From NCBI GenBank assembly GCA_963767635.1, contig CAVYEM010000001.1, positions 1-64,000 of the forward strand: a stretch of DNA of 64,000 bases, given 5' to 3'. Every line of letters begins with the position of its first letter. Position 1 is the first letter of the stretch. The DNA is from CAVYEM01 sp963767635 (lineage in GTDB: Bacteria > Vulcanimicrobiota > Vulcanimicrobiia > Vulcanimicrobiales > Vulcanimicrobiaceae). Under the pieces are notes generated by a model. It searched no databases. It saw only the letters and a program-made list of their open reading frames with translations, and was not told where the DNA came from. Of the stretch, positions 55,459 through 64,000 are shown one piece after another. Made by a program: the position numbers and the translations under genes.

Positions 55459-55755
55459 GTGCGTCCCATGCAGAGGCTCGCCGTCGCGTTCATACTCGGT
55501 TGTATCCTATTGCCGTCAGTTGCCGGCAGCGCCGAAACGAGGCCGCCGCCGGGAACCCGGTCCATTCAAGCCGCGGTAATCGCCGCCGTTGAAAAGGATC
55601 GCAAAGCCTACGGCGGGCGAACGCCCATTCCCGCCGTTCGGCTATGCCCATCTTCGAAGAAGCGGCCGCTGGCGGCGGCGGACCATTTCCGCATCGGCAG
55701 CAACACCAAAACATGCGTGGTGAGTGTTATCCTGCAGCCTCCAATAACCGGCTGA
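55459..55755 (+). pseudogene. N-terminal fragment of a class C beta-lactamase-type hydrolase
   Basis: It begins with a signal peptide (MQRLAVAFILGCILLPSVAG). AVIAAVEKDRKAYGGRTPIP and FRIGSNTKTCVVSVILQ follow, the latter holding the S-x-x-K active-site motif. It then stops at TGA 55753. A short stretch before the motif fits another frame (FGYAHLRR), so it also has an indel. No later motifs follow; the DNA to 55978 has no gene. Confidence 0.72.
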
Positions 55756-55978
55756 GTTTCTTTTCCTCCAACGCTTCATCGGCCATCGTTGCGTGGATCA
55801 CCTACCAGCCGGAAGAGCCGCCGGAAACCGTCGCCAGCGTCATCGTCGCGATATTGCACGGATCGTCTCTCCAGGCCACATTCCGTTCGTGTACAGTCGC
55901 GAGCAGTTACTGCGCTCCGGCCTTTGAAGCGGCCGCACGATTTTTCCGCGGGGAGCCGCAACACCGATTAGGGCATCT

Positions 55979-57256
55979 TCAATTTTGGAAACGTGTGCGG
56001 CGCAAGCGCGTCGGCAAGCGCCACAAATGTAGACAGGCTCCCGTCCTTGTAGTTTCCTTTGGCATCAAAAGCTGGGGCAAGTAGGTCACCTCAACGGTAA
56101 TCGTCAGTTTCTTCGACGGCAAATATGCGGTGGTTGCCGACGATCCGGAGAAAAGTTTATTCTGTGCGATCCATGGCCCGAAAAGATCGAGGCCGAGGCC
56201 GTAATGGAATGCGGCCGTATTCTTATGGCAAACGGGACAGCCTTTTTGCGGGTGTCCCAAACCGATGAGACCCGGACCGATCTGTGCCATGAGCGATGAA
56301 TGCGAGAGCACCTTGCCGGTGCTAATCGCTTCGATGCTCTTGCTCATGTCGGTAACGTCCGTCGTCTGCACAGCGCCGTCGAACGTGGTCCACGAAGGGT
56401 TCCAGTACGTCGATTCTTCATAAAACGGAACGCCGGCTTTTACTCCCAGCATTTGACGCCGTTCCGATGTGAACGTGTGAAGCACCGGCTCAGGGACATA
56501 TGGCGTTGTGTAGCCGTTGGTCTGCGTGAGGTCCATTGGCCCGAAGATGTATTTGTGCATCGCCGCATTGAGCGGCATCCCCGTTATCTTCTCGAGTACG
56601 CCGCCAAGGATCGCAAAGTTGGTGTGCGAGTATCCCCAATTGGTGCCAGGAAGAAAATACATCGGCTTGGTAATCCCGATGCGAACCAGTTCCTCGGGTT
56701 TCCATTGACGAAATGGATATAACGTGCTGCCGGTAAGCACTTCCGGCTGATAGACGTAGTCGGCATAGCCCGACGTCATGGTAACCAAATTTCTCAACGT
56801 AATGCGGTTAGCGTACGGGAGATCCGGCCTGTAGCGGGAGAGTTTGGTATCCATCGTCACCTTCTTCTGATCGACGAGCTCCAAGAGCATCGTCGCCATG
56901 TAGGCGAAAGCCATTGCGCCGTTGCGGAAGTGCATGTTCGCAGTCGCCGGCACACCGCTCATCGATTCGCCGAAGGCTGCCGTATACACATTTGATCCGC
57001 CGGAGCGGACCTGCACGAGCAGCGCCTTGAGGTGGTGCTGCTTCATAGAAGCCAGGGCGATTCTTTTAATCGTAGCCTGCTGCGACTGCGAAGCAGCACT
57101 CGGAACCACAGTGGACAGCGAAACGGCGGTGAATGCGAGGACGCACAATACGCCCGCTCGAGCCCGGGACCTTGCTGCTATGAGCTGTTTGAGAAAAGCA
57201 AACGTGGCGTGCCTCCTACGGCTTTTGCGATACGCAATGATCGTGTCGTCCTGCAT
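55979..57256 (-). CDS. Beta-lactamase-related protein lacking catalytic residues
   Basis: From ATG 57256 it has 425 residues, with an N-terminal membrane/signal segment (ARAGVLCVLAFTAVSLSTVV). The serine-hydrolase fold is recognisable (FRNGAMAFAYMATMLLELVD; LRNLVTMTSGYADY; GWGYSHTNFAILGGVLEKIT). Where relatives have F-R-I-G-S-N-T-K it has F-R-N-G-A-M-A-F, so the nucleophile and lysine are gone. Y-S-N is Y-S-H, and the C-terminal H-x-G is absent. It carries CPVCH, formally a haem-c motif. It may be a binding protein or a decaying gene. Confidence 0.78.
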   Translation of the reverse strand: MQDDTIIAYRKSRRRHATFAFLKQLIAARSRARAGVLCVLAFTAVSLSTVVPSAASQSQQATIKRIALASMKQHHLKALLVQVRSGGSNVYTAAFGESMSGVPATANMHFRNGAMAFAYMATMLLELVDQKKVTMDTKLSRYRPDLPYANRITLRNLVTMTSGYADYVYQPEVLTGSTLYPFRQWKPEELVRIGITKPMYFLPGTNWGYSHTNFAILGGVLEKITGMPLNAAMHKYIFGPMDLTQTNGYTTPYVPEPVLHTFTSERRQMLGVKAGVPFYEESTYWNPSWTTFDGAVQTTDVTDMSKSIEAISTGKVLSHSSLMAQIGPGLIGLGHPQKGCPVCHKNTAAFHYGLGLDLFGPWIAQNKLFSGSSATTAYLPSKKLTITVEVTYLPQLLMPKETTRTGACLHLWRLPTRLRRTRFQN

Positions 57257-57447
57257 AACGATACGTCGCTTAGAATGAATATCGCTTAGCACCTGCCGGT
57301 GTGGAGTGTTGAGGCCGCCGTAGGCCCTTTTCACGCGCAACTTCGTCAAAAGCGGGGTGATCCAGAGCGTGACATAGTGCTATACTCCAGGTTGAGCCTC
57401 GCGAGTCGAACATTCGCACGGTTTGATCGTGCGGAGAGGGGTGTCCC

Positions 57448-58909
57448 ATGCAAAAGCGCATTTTTGCGATTTTATTCCTTGCGGCCGGCCTCTGCGCGGC
57501 GGGAGCGGCTCCGGGCCTTGGAAACGCCGCACCGGAAGGTGCGCTTCCCGTCCACACGCCGCCGCCGACACTCGACTGCCGAATTTACGCGCATTATCCG
57601 GCTTTGCTCACCTTCGAAATTGCCGGACGGCTTGCGACTATTCCGCAGATCTGCCGCATGTATGCATCGCGACATGTTAGCGCCGCGAGCATCGTCACCG
57701 ATCCGCACGCCGGTTCTCGAAGCACAGTCGGCGCCTTTCTCGCCTTAACCGGATCCGTTGCTCCCAGCCACAGAGATATCATGCGGCGGCGCAATAGGCC
57801 GCATCACAGGTTCATCGTGCGTGCTGCGCCACTACGCGTTGAGGCCGCGGCGCCTCCTACGCCCATGCCGGACGACGTCAACCTTCAGAAGGATCTGGCT
57901 GCGACCGCGGACGTATCAAGCTCCTCTCCTCCAGTATGTATCAACGGCACCGAGCCAACGTGTCCGCACTTTGCTCGAAGCTTTGCGAAAAGCGGAAAGC
58001 CAAACCGGCGTGGCTGACACAAGTGCCTTGGATTATACGCCTGCGCCGCTCCTATACGGCGATCCGGAGATCGCCCGGGCCAACCTTGCGTACGGCGTTT
58101 CATCGCATCTCGATCAGGGCGGCCTCTCATCGTCGATATCCGGCAACCTCACGATCTCGCTCTTCAACTCAAAGAACAGCATCAGAGTGCTCTCGTATTC
58201 CCAACAGATCACGGTCCCGGCGTTAAGCACCAGTGGAGGAGCGACCACTCCGACGTCGACGGAGATAAAGTTCGATATTCTTCCCGACATGCCGACCGTG
58301 CCGCAACACTACGACACGACGGTCTCCGGGCCAACGCTCGAGTTGAATCAGAGCAACGACCTCCAGCAGGTTTATAACCTTTGCCCGGGAGCAACATGGA
58401 ATCCCAGCGCACGCCAGCTCGGCATCGGCGGAATGATGGGACTGGTTCGGCTCTCCGCCGACATCACATGCGAGGGATACATCGATCTCGGCTACGCAGT
58501 GCAAGCTTCGCCGACAAGTGCTCTCGTTCGAGCCGCGCCGGTTCTGCGGCTGCACCTGGAGGGAAAGCTTACGGCATCGGTGCCGATCCTGCTTACCGGT
58601 ACCGTCACGGGCGACATCGATATCGTCTCGTTCAATGGACGCGTCGGAGCCGCATATCAACTCTTCCGTGACGGTTATCTACCGGGTCGCCCAATGATGG
58701 CGCTGTACAAGCCATATCTTTATTACGATCTGTCAACCTTGACGGGCAGCATTCAGCTTTCGTATTCCATCCTGCACGGTTTTTGCTCGCATTCATGTGC
58801 CGGCACCAAGACCATTCCAATTTTCTCCAGCATCGGCGCCAAGGCACTTCCGCTTGATGAAACGCAATGGTACGTCTACCGCGTCTCGTCGCTCGTACGG
58901 CCGCACTGA
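57448..58909 (+). CDS. Unknown secreted protein, frameshifted between ~57920 and 58000
   Basis: The first frame (ATG 57448) gives a signal peptide (QKRIFAILFLAAGLCAAGAA) and a low-complexity region. The C-terminal two thirds are in the +1 frame, with LLEALRKAESQTGVADTSAL, LTISLFNSKNSIRVLSYSQQ and many beta strands, to 58909. Five cysteines occur in the C-terminal part, with CSHSCAG near the end. I do not recognise the family. A single indel joins the parts into about 485 residues. Confidence 0.6.
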
Positions 58910-58911
58910 AA

Positions 58912-60903
58912 TTATTTGCCCACGTACGTGTAGACGTGTTGCCCGTCGCGAGTGATGAGCTCGCGTGCCGCCTCCTTGTTCGCCACGACGAACCCGAAGC
59001 CGCCGACGCCCGGATCGATGGTGAGGAACGAGATCGTACCGTCGGTGTTCTTGCGTGAGGCGACGTGGCTGCTCCAAATGCCGAAGTCGAAGACCAGCCC
59101 TTGCGCGTCGTGCCGGACGGTGATGTGGCCGAGGGACGGATTAGTGTAGTAGGGCGCGAGCATGGCGGCGGCAGCGGCAGATGCCGGAACGGTGATGAGC
59201 TTGCGCTCAGCCGCCAGAGCGACGGCGTCGTTCTTGGCTGCGACGGCGACGTCCGCTGCCGCTTCAGGTTTGCCGTCGTAGAGCAGTTCCAGCAGACGCC
59301 GCAAAAAAGGTCCGCGCAGTTCCGCGCCGGAGTCAGAGTTCGTCAGAATGACCGCACCGATGTTCGCTGACGGAATCGCGATGACATCGCTGTGGTAGCC
59401 GATGAGATCGCCGCCGTGATGAATGACGCTGATGCCGTACGTGCGATCGTCCATCAAACCCATGCCGTACCACACGTCTTGACTGACCGGCACGGTATGC
59501 ACGCGGCGCTGCAGTAAATTCTTCGCTGAAACCAGCCGCTTGCCGTTGGACAGCACGCCTTGCGTGATCTCGTCTTCGACATACTTGATGAGATCGTGCG
59601 GCGACGACCAGGCTGCACCGGCCGGAGCATACGGGATGATTACATCGTTGATCGGAGTGGAGACGACCCGCGTCTCTCCGTCGATGGCCTGCCCGTGCGG
59701 ACTGGCATGATTTTCGGCTTGCGCCTTTTTTATGTCGAAGGTGGTGCGTGTCATGCCGAGCGGATCGAAAATGAGCGTTTGCATCGCTTTGTCGTACGCT
59801 GCGCCGAGCGGCAAGTTCGGATATTCCAGATGCCCGGCGATATAGCCGGCAGCAGAGGCCATGGTGTTGCTATATTGAAAGATCTCGCCGTATTTACTTG
59901 TCGGCTCCGTATGCGCGAGTTGCACGAAGGTCTCGGCGGGCCCCGTTTGCGGTGTGGTGCCTAAGATCCAATCAAAATCCTTGCGCGGAACGCCGGTGCA
60001 GGCGCAGATGAGATCCACGATGCGTACTTTCGCCGTCGTCGCGGGACTGCCTAAGCGGAATGAAGGATAAGCCTGAGTGACAGGTTCGTCCCACCGTAGT
60101 TTGCCTTGATCGACCAGACGCGCGAGCATGAGCGTCGTCATGCCCTTCGTGTTGGAGGCGATCATGAAGAGCGTGTTGGCATCGACGGGCTGCGGATTTC
60201 CGAGCGTGCGCACGCCCAAGCCGCCTTGATACACCACTTTGCCGCGATCGACCAGCGCGATTCCGACACCTGGAACGTGCAATTCTTGCATGCCGGTTTG
60301 CACGAAGGAGAGCAGTTCTTTGACGCGCGCCGGCGTGAGACGATGAGCGGTGCGGCCGACAAACGTTTCACGCACGTGGTTGGCCGGCTGAAGGCTCGCC
60401 ACTAAGAGATCCGTTGCCGCTCCGCGCTTTTCGAACGTCGAGATCGAACCGTCGATCAGCAGCGCCGTCCATGCGTTTCCTTTGCGAAGTGCTACGGCTT
60501 GCACGATCCGGTGCTCGTCCGGTGCAGTGAGGTACTGTGTGCTGCTGATCTCGTCCCAACCGTCTCTGGGAGGAGCGGCGGTCGTGAGCTCGACCTTGCG
60601 ATTGAACGAAGGCTGGAATTGCTGCCAGGCTTTGGCGACGGCGTCTTTGGCATTCGCCGCCTGGCCGACGTTCACGATGGCGAGCCGCGCATCGTTCTCC
60701 GGCGGTGTCACGACGATGATGGTGCCGCTCTTTTGTTCAGACCATTCTTTGGGCACGGTGAATTTCACGTCCCAAGCGGTCTGCGGCGTGTCGGCGGTCA
60801 TAGCGGCAGCCGCGGGCGTCGCGCCGGGCGTCGCGCTTTGCGCCACGGCCGTCATCGGCGTAAGCAACGAAAAAACGGTGAAAAGTATAACAACGCGCTT
60901 CAT
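58912..60903 (-). CDS. Serine hydrolase (class C beta-lactamase/DD-peptidase type)
   Basis: ATG 60903 follows AGGAGA at good spacing, giving 663 residues. A signal peptide (KRVVILFTVFSLLTPMTAVA) precedes a PsbP/DUF-like N-terminal domain (about 40-170). The catalytic domain carries S-x-x-K in IASNTKGMTTLML, Y-x-N in FQYSNTMASAAGY and H-x-G in VIHHGGDLIGYHS. A C-terminal beta domain closes the protein. All catalytic residues are present, unlike in the 55979 gene. Natural substrate is unknown. Confidence 0.9.
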   Translation of the reverse strand: MKRVVILFTVFSLLTPMTAVAQSATPGATPAAAAMTADTPQTAWDVKFTVPKEWSEQKSGTIIVVTPPENDARLAIVNVGQAANAKDAVAKAWQQFQPSFNRKVELTTAAPPRDGWDEISSTQYLTAPDEHRIVQAVALRKGNAWTALLIDGSISTFEKRGAATDLLVASLQPANHVRETFVGRTAHRLTPARVKELLSFVQTGMQELHVPGVGIALVDRGKVVYQGGLGVRTLGNPQPVDANTLFMIASNTKGMTTLMLARLVDQGKLRWDEPVTQAYPSFRLGSPATTAKVRIVDLICACTGVPRKDFDWILGTTPQTGPAETFVQLAHTEPTSKYGEIFQYSNTMASAAGYIAGHLEYPNLPLGAAYDKAMQTLIFDPLGMTRTTFDIKKAQAENHASPHGQAIDGETRVVSTPINDVIIPYAPAGAAWSSPHDLIKYVEDEITQGVLSNGKRLVSAKNLLQRRVHTVPVSQDVWYGMGLMDDRTYGISVIHHGGDLIGYHSDVIAIPSANIGAVILTNSDSGAELRGPFLRRLLELLYDGKPEAAADVAVAAKNDAVALAAERKLITVPASAAAAAMLAPYYTNPSLGHITVRHDAQGLVFDFGIWSSHVASRKNTDGTISFLTIDPGVGGFGFVVANKEAARELITRDGQHVYTYVGK

Positions 60904-61000
60904 CGGGTCTTTCTCCTGTCGTACAGCGATGTTCGCGCCTGCCGGCCGGCGCTCATGCCGTGCGGGCGGAGCAACGACATATATGCTGGGGCGATACTTT

Positions 61001-62341
61001 TTAGGATAACGCGTAGCCGCTGCTTCGCTTAACCGCGATGACTGCGTTTTCAAATCGCCCAAGTGTATCGTATATCTGCGAGCGTTTGTCGAGCGCGACG
61101 AGTTCCGGAAGCACGAATATTCGCTGCAGTGCCGCCTGAAAGTCGCCGATTGGGCTTGATAAACGCTCTCTGACGGCGCGCGCCCACGTCACACTACCCA
61201 GCGCATCGCCGGTGTAGGTACCGCACGATAGCGGCGACTGCGAGAAATCGAAGCAATCGTCCCAAATCGGCGGCATGAAACGCCAACGCGTCCCAAACGA
61301 AGCGTCGAACGAAACGTCCCACAACGCGGCGATGCTTGCCATGAACGACGTATGGTCGTAAACCGCATGCGATACGTGCTTCTTCTTCGTGAACGGGCTT
61401 ACGATAACGGCCGGAACTCGAAAACCGAGCGGGGTGTCGATGGAATCCGGTTCCGGTGATGCGGGCGGATGAACGTGGTCGTAGAATCCGCCGAATTCGT
61501 CGTAAACGACGATGAGCGCGCTGTTGCGCCAACTGACGCTATTGGTCAGCGCGTCCACCACTAGACCGATGAACTTTTCGCCGACGACCGGGTCGTGAGG
61601 CGGGTGATCGTCTGCGAGTGAAAACGGTGGGTCGATGATGCTGATGCTGGGTAGCGTATCATGAATGCAATCACGCACGAAGGCGTCGATCGTTTCGAAA
61701 TTGCGTAGGTTGCGGAGGGCAAAGCCGTACCAAAAAGCGAGGAACGGCATATCGCAAAAATACGATCGCCACGTCAGAGGCCGGCCGCTTTCCGGATGCG
61801 CATGAGCCGCGATGGCCTCGTAGATCGGCGTCGTGCGGAACCCTAAGATGCCGGGGACGGTCTGCGTATCACGATCGTCGTCGCGCAATCCCGAGTGCAG
61901 ATACTTGCGGTTCGGCCACGTGGAGCTCAATACGGAGGCGTGCCATCGATCGCACGTGACGAAATTGTCCGCGAGCGCGTACAGCACGCTCAACGTGTCC
62001 CGTGTGTAATACCCCATGGGAATCCGCGCAATACGCGGATCGTTCTTGTGAACCGATTCGAAGCTTTCGACGAAGCCGTCGTTCGCGCCGCCATTGCAAT
62101 CGGCGTACGCGTTGCTCCACCCGTGCGGTACGTCGATTACGGTATGCGCGTCGATCTGGTTGCCGGGCGCGTCCATCTGCCAGCTCGCTACGACGCCGCC
62201 GTGGCCATCGGGCACCTGAAAAGGTTCGGATTGAAGGCCGTTGATGCCGCGAGCTGGATCCTCGAGTGCCAGCGCGCCCAAGTAATGGTCGAAAGAGCGA
62301 TTCTCCATGCATAGGATGACGAGATGCTCGATTTGACGCAT
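61001..62341 (-). CDS. Phosphoesterase/phospholipase C-type protein (PF04185-like)
   Basis: From ATG 62341 it has 446 residues. It begins RQIEHLVILCMENRSFDHYL, the metal/catalytic motif of acid phosphatase-type phospholipase C. CDRWHASVLSSTWPNRKYLH, VYDEFGGFYDHVHPP and SPFTKKKHVSHAVYDHTSFM follow. No signal peptide is evident from this start; GTG 62356 is an alternative. Relatives hydrolyse phosphatidylcholine or phosphomonoesters. Confidence 0.88.
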   Translation of the reverse strand: MRQIEHLVILCMENRSFDHYLGALALEDPARGINGLQSEPFQVPDGHGGVVASWQMDAPGNQIDAHTVIDVPHGWSNAYADCNGGANDGFVESFESVHKNDPRIARIPMGYYTRDTLSVLYALADNFVTCDRWHASVLSSTWPNRKYLHSGLRDDDRDTQTVPGILGFRTTPIYEAIAAHAHPESGRPLTWRSYFCDMPFLAFWYGFALRNLRNFETIDAFVRDCIHDTLPSISIIDPPFSLADDHPPHDPVVGEKFIGLVVDALTNSVSWRNSALIVVYDEFGGFYDHVHPPASPEPDSIDTPLGFRVPAVIVSPFTKKKHVSHAVYDHTSFMASIAALWDVSFDASFGTRWRFMPPIWDDCFDFSQSPLSCGTYTGDALGSVTWARAVRERLSSPIGDFQAALQRIFVLPELVALDKRSQIYDTLGRFENAVIAVKRSSGYALS

Positions 62342-62504
62342 AAGCGAGGATGTCACTCTTCGGCGGACCGGTGCAGAGTCCCGGGCACTCCGGACTGATG
62401 CACGGCAGTACCCTGTAGCGATCGCAAACGCAAAGTTTGCGTACGACAAGGGTCAAAACGCGGATCAAAACGACGCCGCTGAGGTGCCTCGGAGAGTGAA
62501 GAGA

Positions 62505-62936
62505 TCAGGGGTGTAGCTTTCCGGCCGCAAGCATCGCGCAAGCTTTCTCGATCCGCCGCTCGCGTGTTTCGCGTTGTTTGGCAGAGTCTATCCAGCTAAT
62601 GAAGTCCCTGCGCGCGATCGGCGTGAGCTTGCTCCACTGACTCTTCGCCATTGGGGTGGCCGCGACGGCTTTGTACAATTCCAATGGCACTATTGCATAA
62701 CAGCACGGGCGTCGCTTTCCGGCCGCAAGCATCGCGCAGGCTCTCTCGATCCGGCGTCTACGTGTCTCCGGTTGTTTGGCTGAGTCTATCCAGCTAATGA
62801 AGTCCCTGCGCGCGATCGGCGTGAGATCGCTCCACTGAACCTTCGCTATCGGCGCAGCCGCGAAGGCTTTGCGAAGGTCTGCTGGCGCTCTGGGCGCTGA
62901 TTCTTTTCCAACCGGCTTAGGACTCGTTTTGTTCAT
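62505..62936 (-). CDS. YdeI/OmpD-associated-type protein with tandem domain duplication
   Basis: From ATG 62936 it has about 143 residues. It contains two near-identical units, each reading W-S-(D/K)-LTPIARRDFISWID then SAKQ..TR.RRIE(R/K)ACAML and AAGK. This is the C-terminal unit of YdeI/OmpD-associated proteins; the usual N-terminal DUF1905-type part is absent. The copies differ mainly in the linker. Function is unknown. Confidence 0.72.
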   Translation of the reverse strand: MNKTSPKPVGKESAPRAPADLRKAFAAAPIAKVQWSDLTPIARRDFISWIDSAKQPETRRRRIERACAMLAAGKRRPCCYAIVPLELYKAVAATPMAKSQWSKLTPIARRDFISWIDSAKQRETRERRIEKACAMLAAGKLHP

Positions 62937-62989
62937 ACATTGCTCGTAGGGCTTTATCGGTCTCACTGTTTGCGCAATCGTTCGGGTCA

Positions 62990-63141
62990 ATAATCGACCG
63001 ACTCCAGCATTTCTGCGGGCGGCGCATTGCCACAGCGGCTCGCTCGTTTATAACGCAACCGCCTAGCGCGATCTCACCACGCTCTGCCGCCTCAAACATT
63101 TCCAGCCCGGGCATCCCGTAGCGGATTGCCCTACGCGTTTC
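62990..63141 (-). pseudogene. Remnant of a small zinc-ribbon protein
   Basis: The minus strand reads AIRYGMPGLEMFEAAERGEI and ALGGCVI; one base away it reads TSEPLWQCAARR. Together these resemble a common short cysteine-rich protein (RYG.P...F..AERGE..LGGC......W.C). The N-terminal cysteine pair is cut off by a stop near 63143. The assignment rests on pattern memory only. Confidence 0.35.
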
Positions 63142-63396
63142 TCACTGACCTAGAAAATCCGCTTCAGACGCCAACCACGCGCCCCCTGACACCCTGCAGC
63201 GTGCCGATCCTCGCACGATCAAATGAAGCCGCCGTTGGACCCTATTCGGCCGACGTGCTGGTCGGTGCGAGAGGCACTGATGAACGCCTCCATTGAAAAT
63301 CAGTTCGGGAAGATCGATCATAGTACTTGGCCGAGCGGAAAACCGCGAACGAGACAACCGAAGGCGGCGTAACCGCCAAACTACGCTGAATCGAAT
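63115..63396. other. Region without a recognisable gene
   Basis: Open frames here are short and have no family character. A 30-codon plus-strand frame (from about 63290; NASIENQFGKIDHSTWPSGK) ends at 63372, but has no other support. Confidence 0.4.
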
Positions 63397-63531
63397 TTAC
63401 ATCTCGCCAACGCGCGCCGCGAAGTAGAGACGTAAAGGCTCCGCGGGGCTTTTGATACCACCAGTGCCGCGATTCACGTGGTCAAACTTATCAGCGTTGG
63501 TCCGCTTCGGCCTCGTGCTGACGATCTTCAT
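63397..63531 (-). CDS. Possible 44-residue small protein
   Basis: ATG 63531 has GGAAG 5 bases upstream. The product is basic at the start (KIVSTRPKRTNADKFDHVNR) and ends FAARVGEM. No family is recognised. It diverges from the uraD leader frame. Confidence 0.35.
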   Translation of the reverse strand: MKIVSTRPKRTNADKFDHVNRGTGGIKSPAEPLRLYFAARVGEM

Positions 63532-63606
63532 GCGTCTTCCTTCACGTGTAAGAGGGTTGGCGCCTACCGCCGGGAACGGCACCGCAAACCGTTCTGAGGA
63601 AGGCGC

Positions 63607-63678
63607 ATGAGCAGTGCACGAGTGTCTCAGGCACGCGCCATGGTACGGCGGCGCGCGCGGGCAATTGCAGGCGGATGA
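63607..63678 (+). CDS. Possible 23-residue leader peptide coupled to uraD
   Basis: ATG 63607 has AGGAAGG at ideal spacing, better than the site before uraD. The frame encodes an Arg/Ala-rich peptide (MVRRRARAIAGG at its end), and its TGA overlaps the uraD ATG (ATGA). It may be a translational coupler; it may also be chance. Confidence 0.35.
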   Translation: MSSARVSQARAMVRRRARAIAGG

Positions 63679-64000
63679 CGATTGCCGAACTGAATGGCGC
63701 GGACGCAGAAACGTTCGTTGAAGCGGTAGGCTTTGCGTTCGAACACTCGCCGTGGATTGCGCGCGCGGCGCTGGCATCTCGTCCGTTCGCGGATGCCCGG
63801 GCATTACACGCGGCGATGTGCGATGTGGTCCGGCGCGCTTCGGTGCAGCAGCGCGTCGCGCTGATCGCCTCGCATCCACACCTTGCCGGCCGAGTCGCCC
63901 GCGAAGGCGGCCTGACCCCCGCGTCGGCCGGCGAACAAGCTTCGGCAGAATTGGACCGGCTCTCGCCGGACGAAGCCGCCCAATTCGAATCGCTCAATGC
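63675..64000 (+). CDS. uraD: OHCU decarboxylase, N-terminal part, cut by window edge
   Basis: UraD converts 2-oxo-4-hydroxy-4-carboxy-5-ureidoimidazoline to S-allantoin in urate breakdown. The 108 visible residues give IAELNGADAETFVEAVGFAF, EHSPWIARAALASRPF, IASHPHLAGR and LTPASAGEQASAELDRLS. The family hallmarks are present: SPWIA, the catalytic histidine in the SHP position, and SxxEQ. The ATG at 63675 has GCAGGCGG upstream. The rest lies beyond the window. Confidence 0.93.
   Translation, partial: MTIAELNGADAETFVEAVGFAFEHSPWIARAALASRPFADARALHAAMCDVVRRASVQQRVALIASHPHLAGRVAREGGLTPASAGEQASAELDRLSPDEAAQFESLN

Noticed and set aside
57000..57256. Haem c protein from the CPVCH motif in the 55979 gene
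   Set aside because: One CxxCH in a beta-lactamase-type fold with no cytochrome features is weak; recorded only as an oddity.
63142..63357. 71-codon minus-strand open frame
   Set aside because: Arg/Ser-rich product without motif, no ribosome-binding site, and no neighbour relation.
63397..63997. Minus-strand open frames opposite the end of the window
   Set aside because: They oppose the uraD gene, which matches its family residue by residue; only the small frame ending at 63397 with its own start at 63531 was kept.

Overview
The window is GC-rich bacterial chromosome with tightly packed genes. Start and stop codons often overlap by 4 bases, and TTG and GTG starts are common. The gene mix is housekeeping genes plus a class III cyclase/STAND-ATPase/TPR regulator, FecR- and VPS10-like secreted proteins, a sedolisin and several serine hydrolases. 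This suits an uncultured soil-type bacterium, perhaps Ca. Eremiobacterota or a neighbouring phylum. That placement is inference; no ribosomal marker is present.

Layout. 1-3862: end of a GH38 alpha-mannosidase, a HAD phosphatase and two paralogous membrane proteins. 3927-10369: uvrA, with an in-frame tandem repeat at its 5' end, then VOC protein, ligA, a CPCC protein and a phosphodiesterase. 10380-12850: nnrDE and acpS, with an archaemetzincin diverging. 13015-16224: a chemoreceptor signalling protein without a sensor domain, followed by a separate dCache sensor protein without a signalling domain and a DUF3343 protein. 16233-19888: birA, ndk, eno, a DUF1801 protein, tRNA-Met and a lipoprotein. 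19948-27555: tRNA-Glu, whose last 23 bases (including CCA) recur at 23266 and 27533. These repeats bound two tandem integrated islands. The islands hold a dead transposase, an integrase remnant, MazEF, an AlbA/Schlafen-type protein and small unknown genes. 27641-28691: a possible regulator/nucleotidyltransferase module whose 19-bp palindrome covers the start codon. 28736-34206: secreted propeller protein, DUF4239 protein and HAF-repeat lipoprotein.

34241-41440: vapBC (vapC broken), then a complete reductive pyrimidine-degradation operon transcribed leftward: preT, preA, dihydropyrimidinase, beta-ureidopropionase and an NCS1 permease. Uracil or thymine would be imported, reduced, ring-opened and hydrolysed to a beta-amino acid, CO2 and ammonia. 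41492-47295: VOC protein, STAS protein, EamA exporter, copper export pair copZ-copA, S41 protease and an anti-sigma kinase. 47563-58909: FecR/DUF6600-like cell-surface protein, S53 peptidase, the cyclase-STAND regulator, and a serine hydrolase without catalytic residues plus duplicated fragments of that family. 58912-64000: an intact serine hydrolase, a phosphoesterase/phospholipase C, a duplicated YdeI-type protein and the start of uraD (ureide branch of purine breakdown).

A recurrent feature is the single-base frameshift inside well-conserved genes (HAD, dCache, AlbA, NCS1 permease, beta-ureidopropionase, preT, VOC and others). The last 350 bases of preT change frame about seven times while every piece stays conserved. 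This points to uncorrected indels in the assembly rather than gene decay, and should be kept in mind wherever a gene is called broken.
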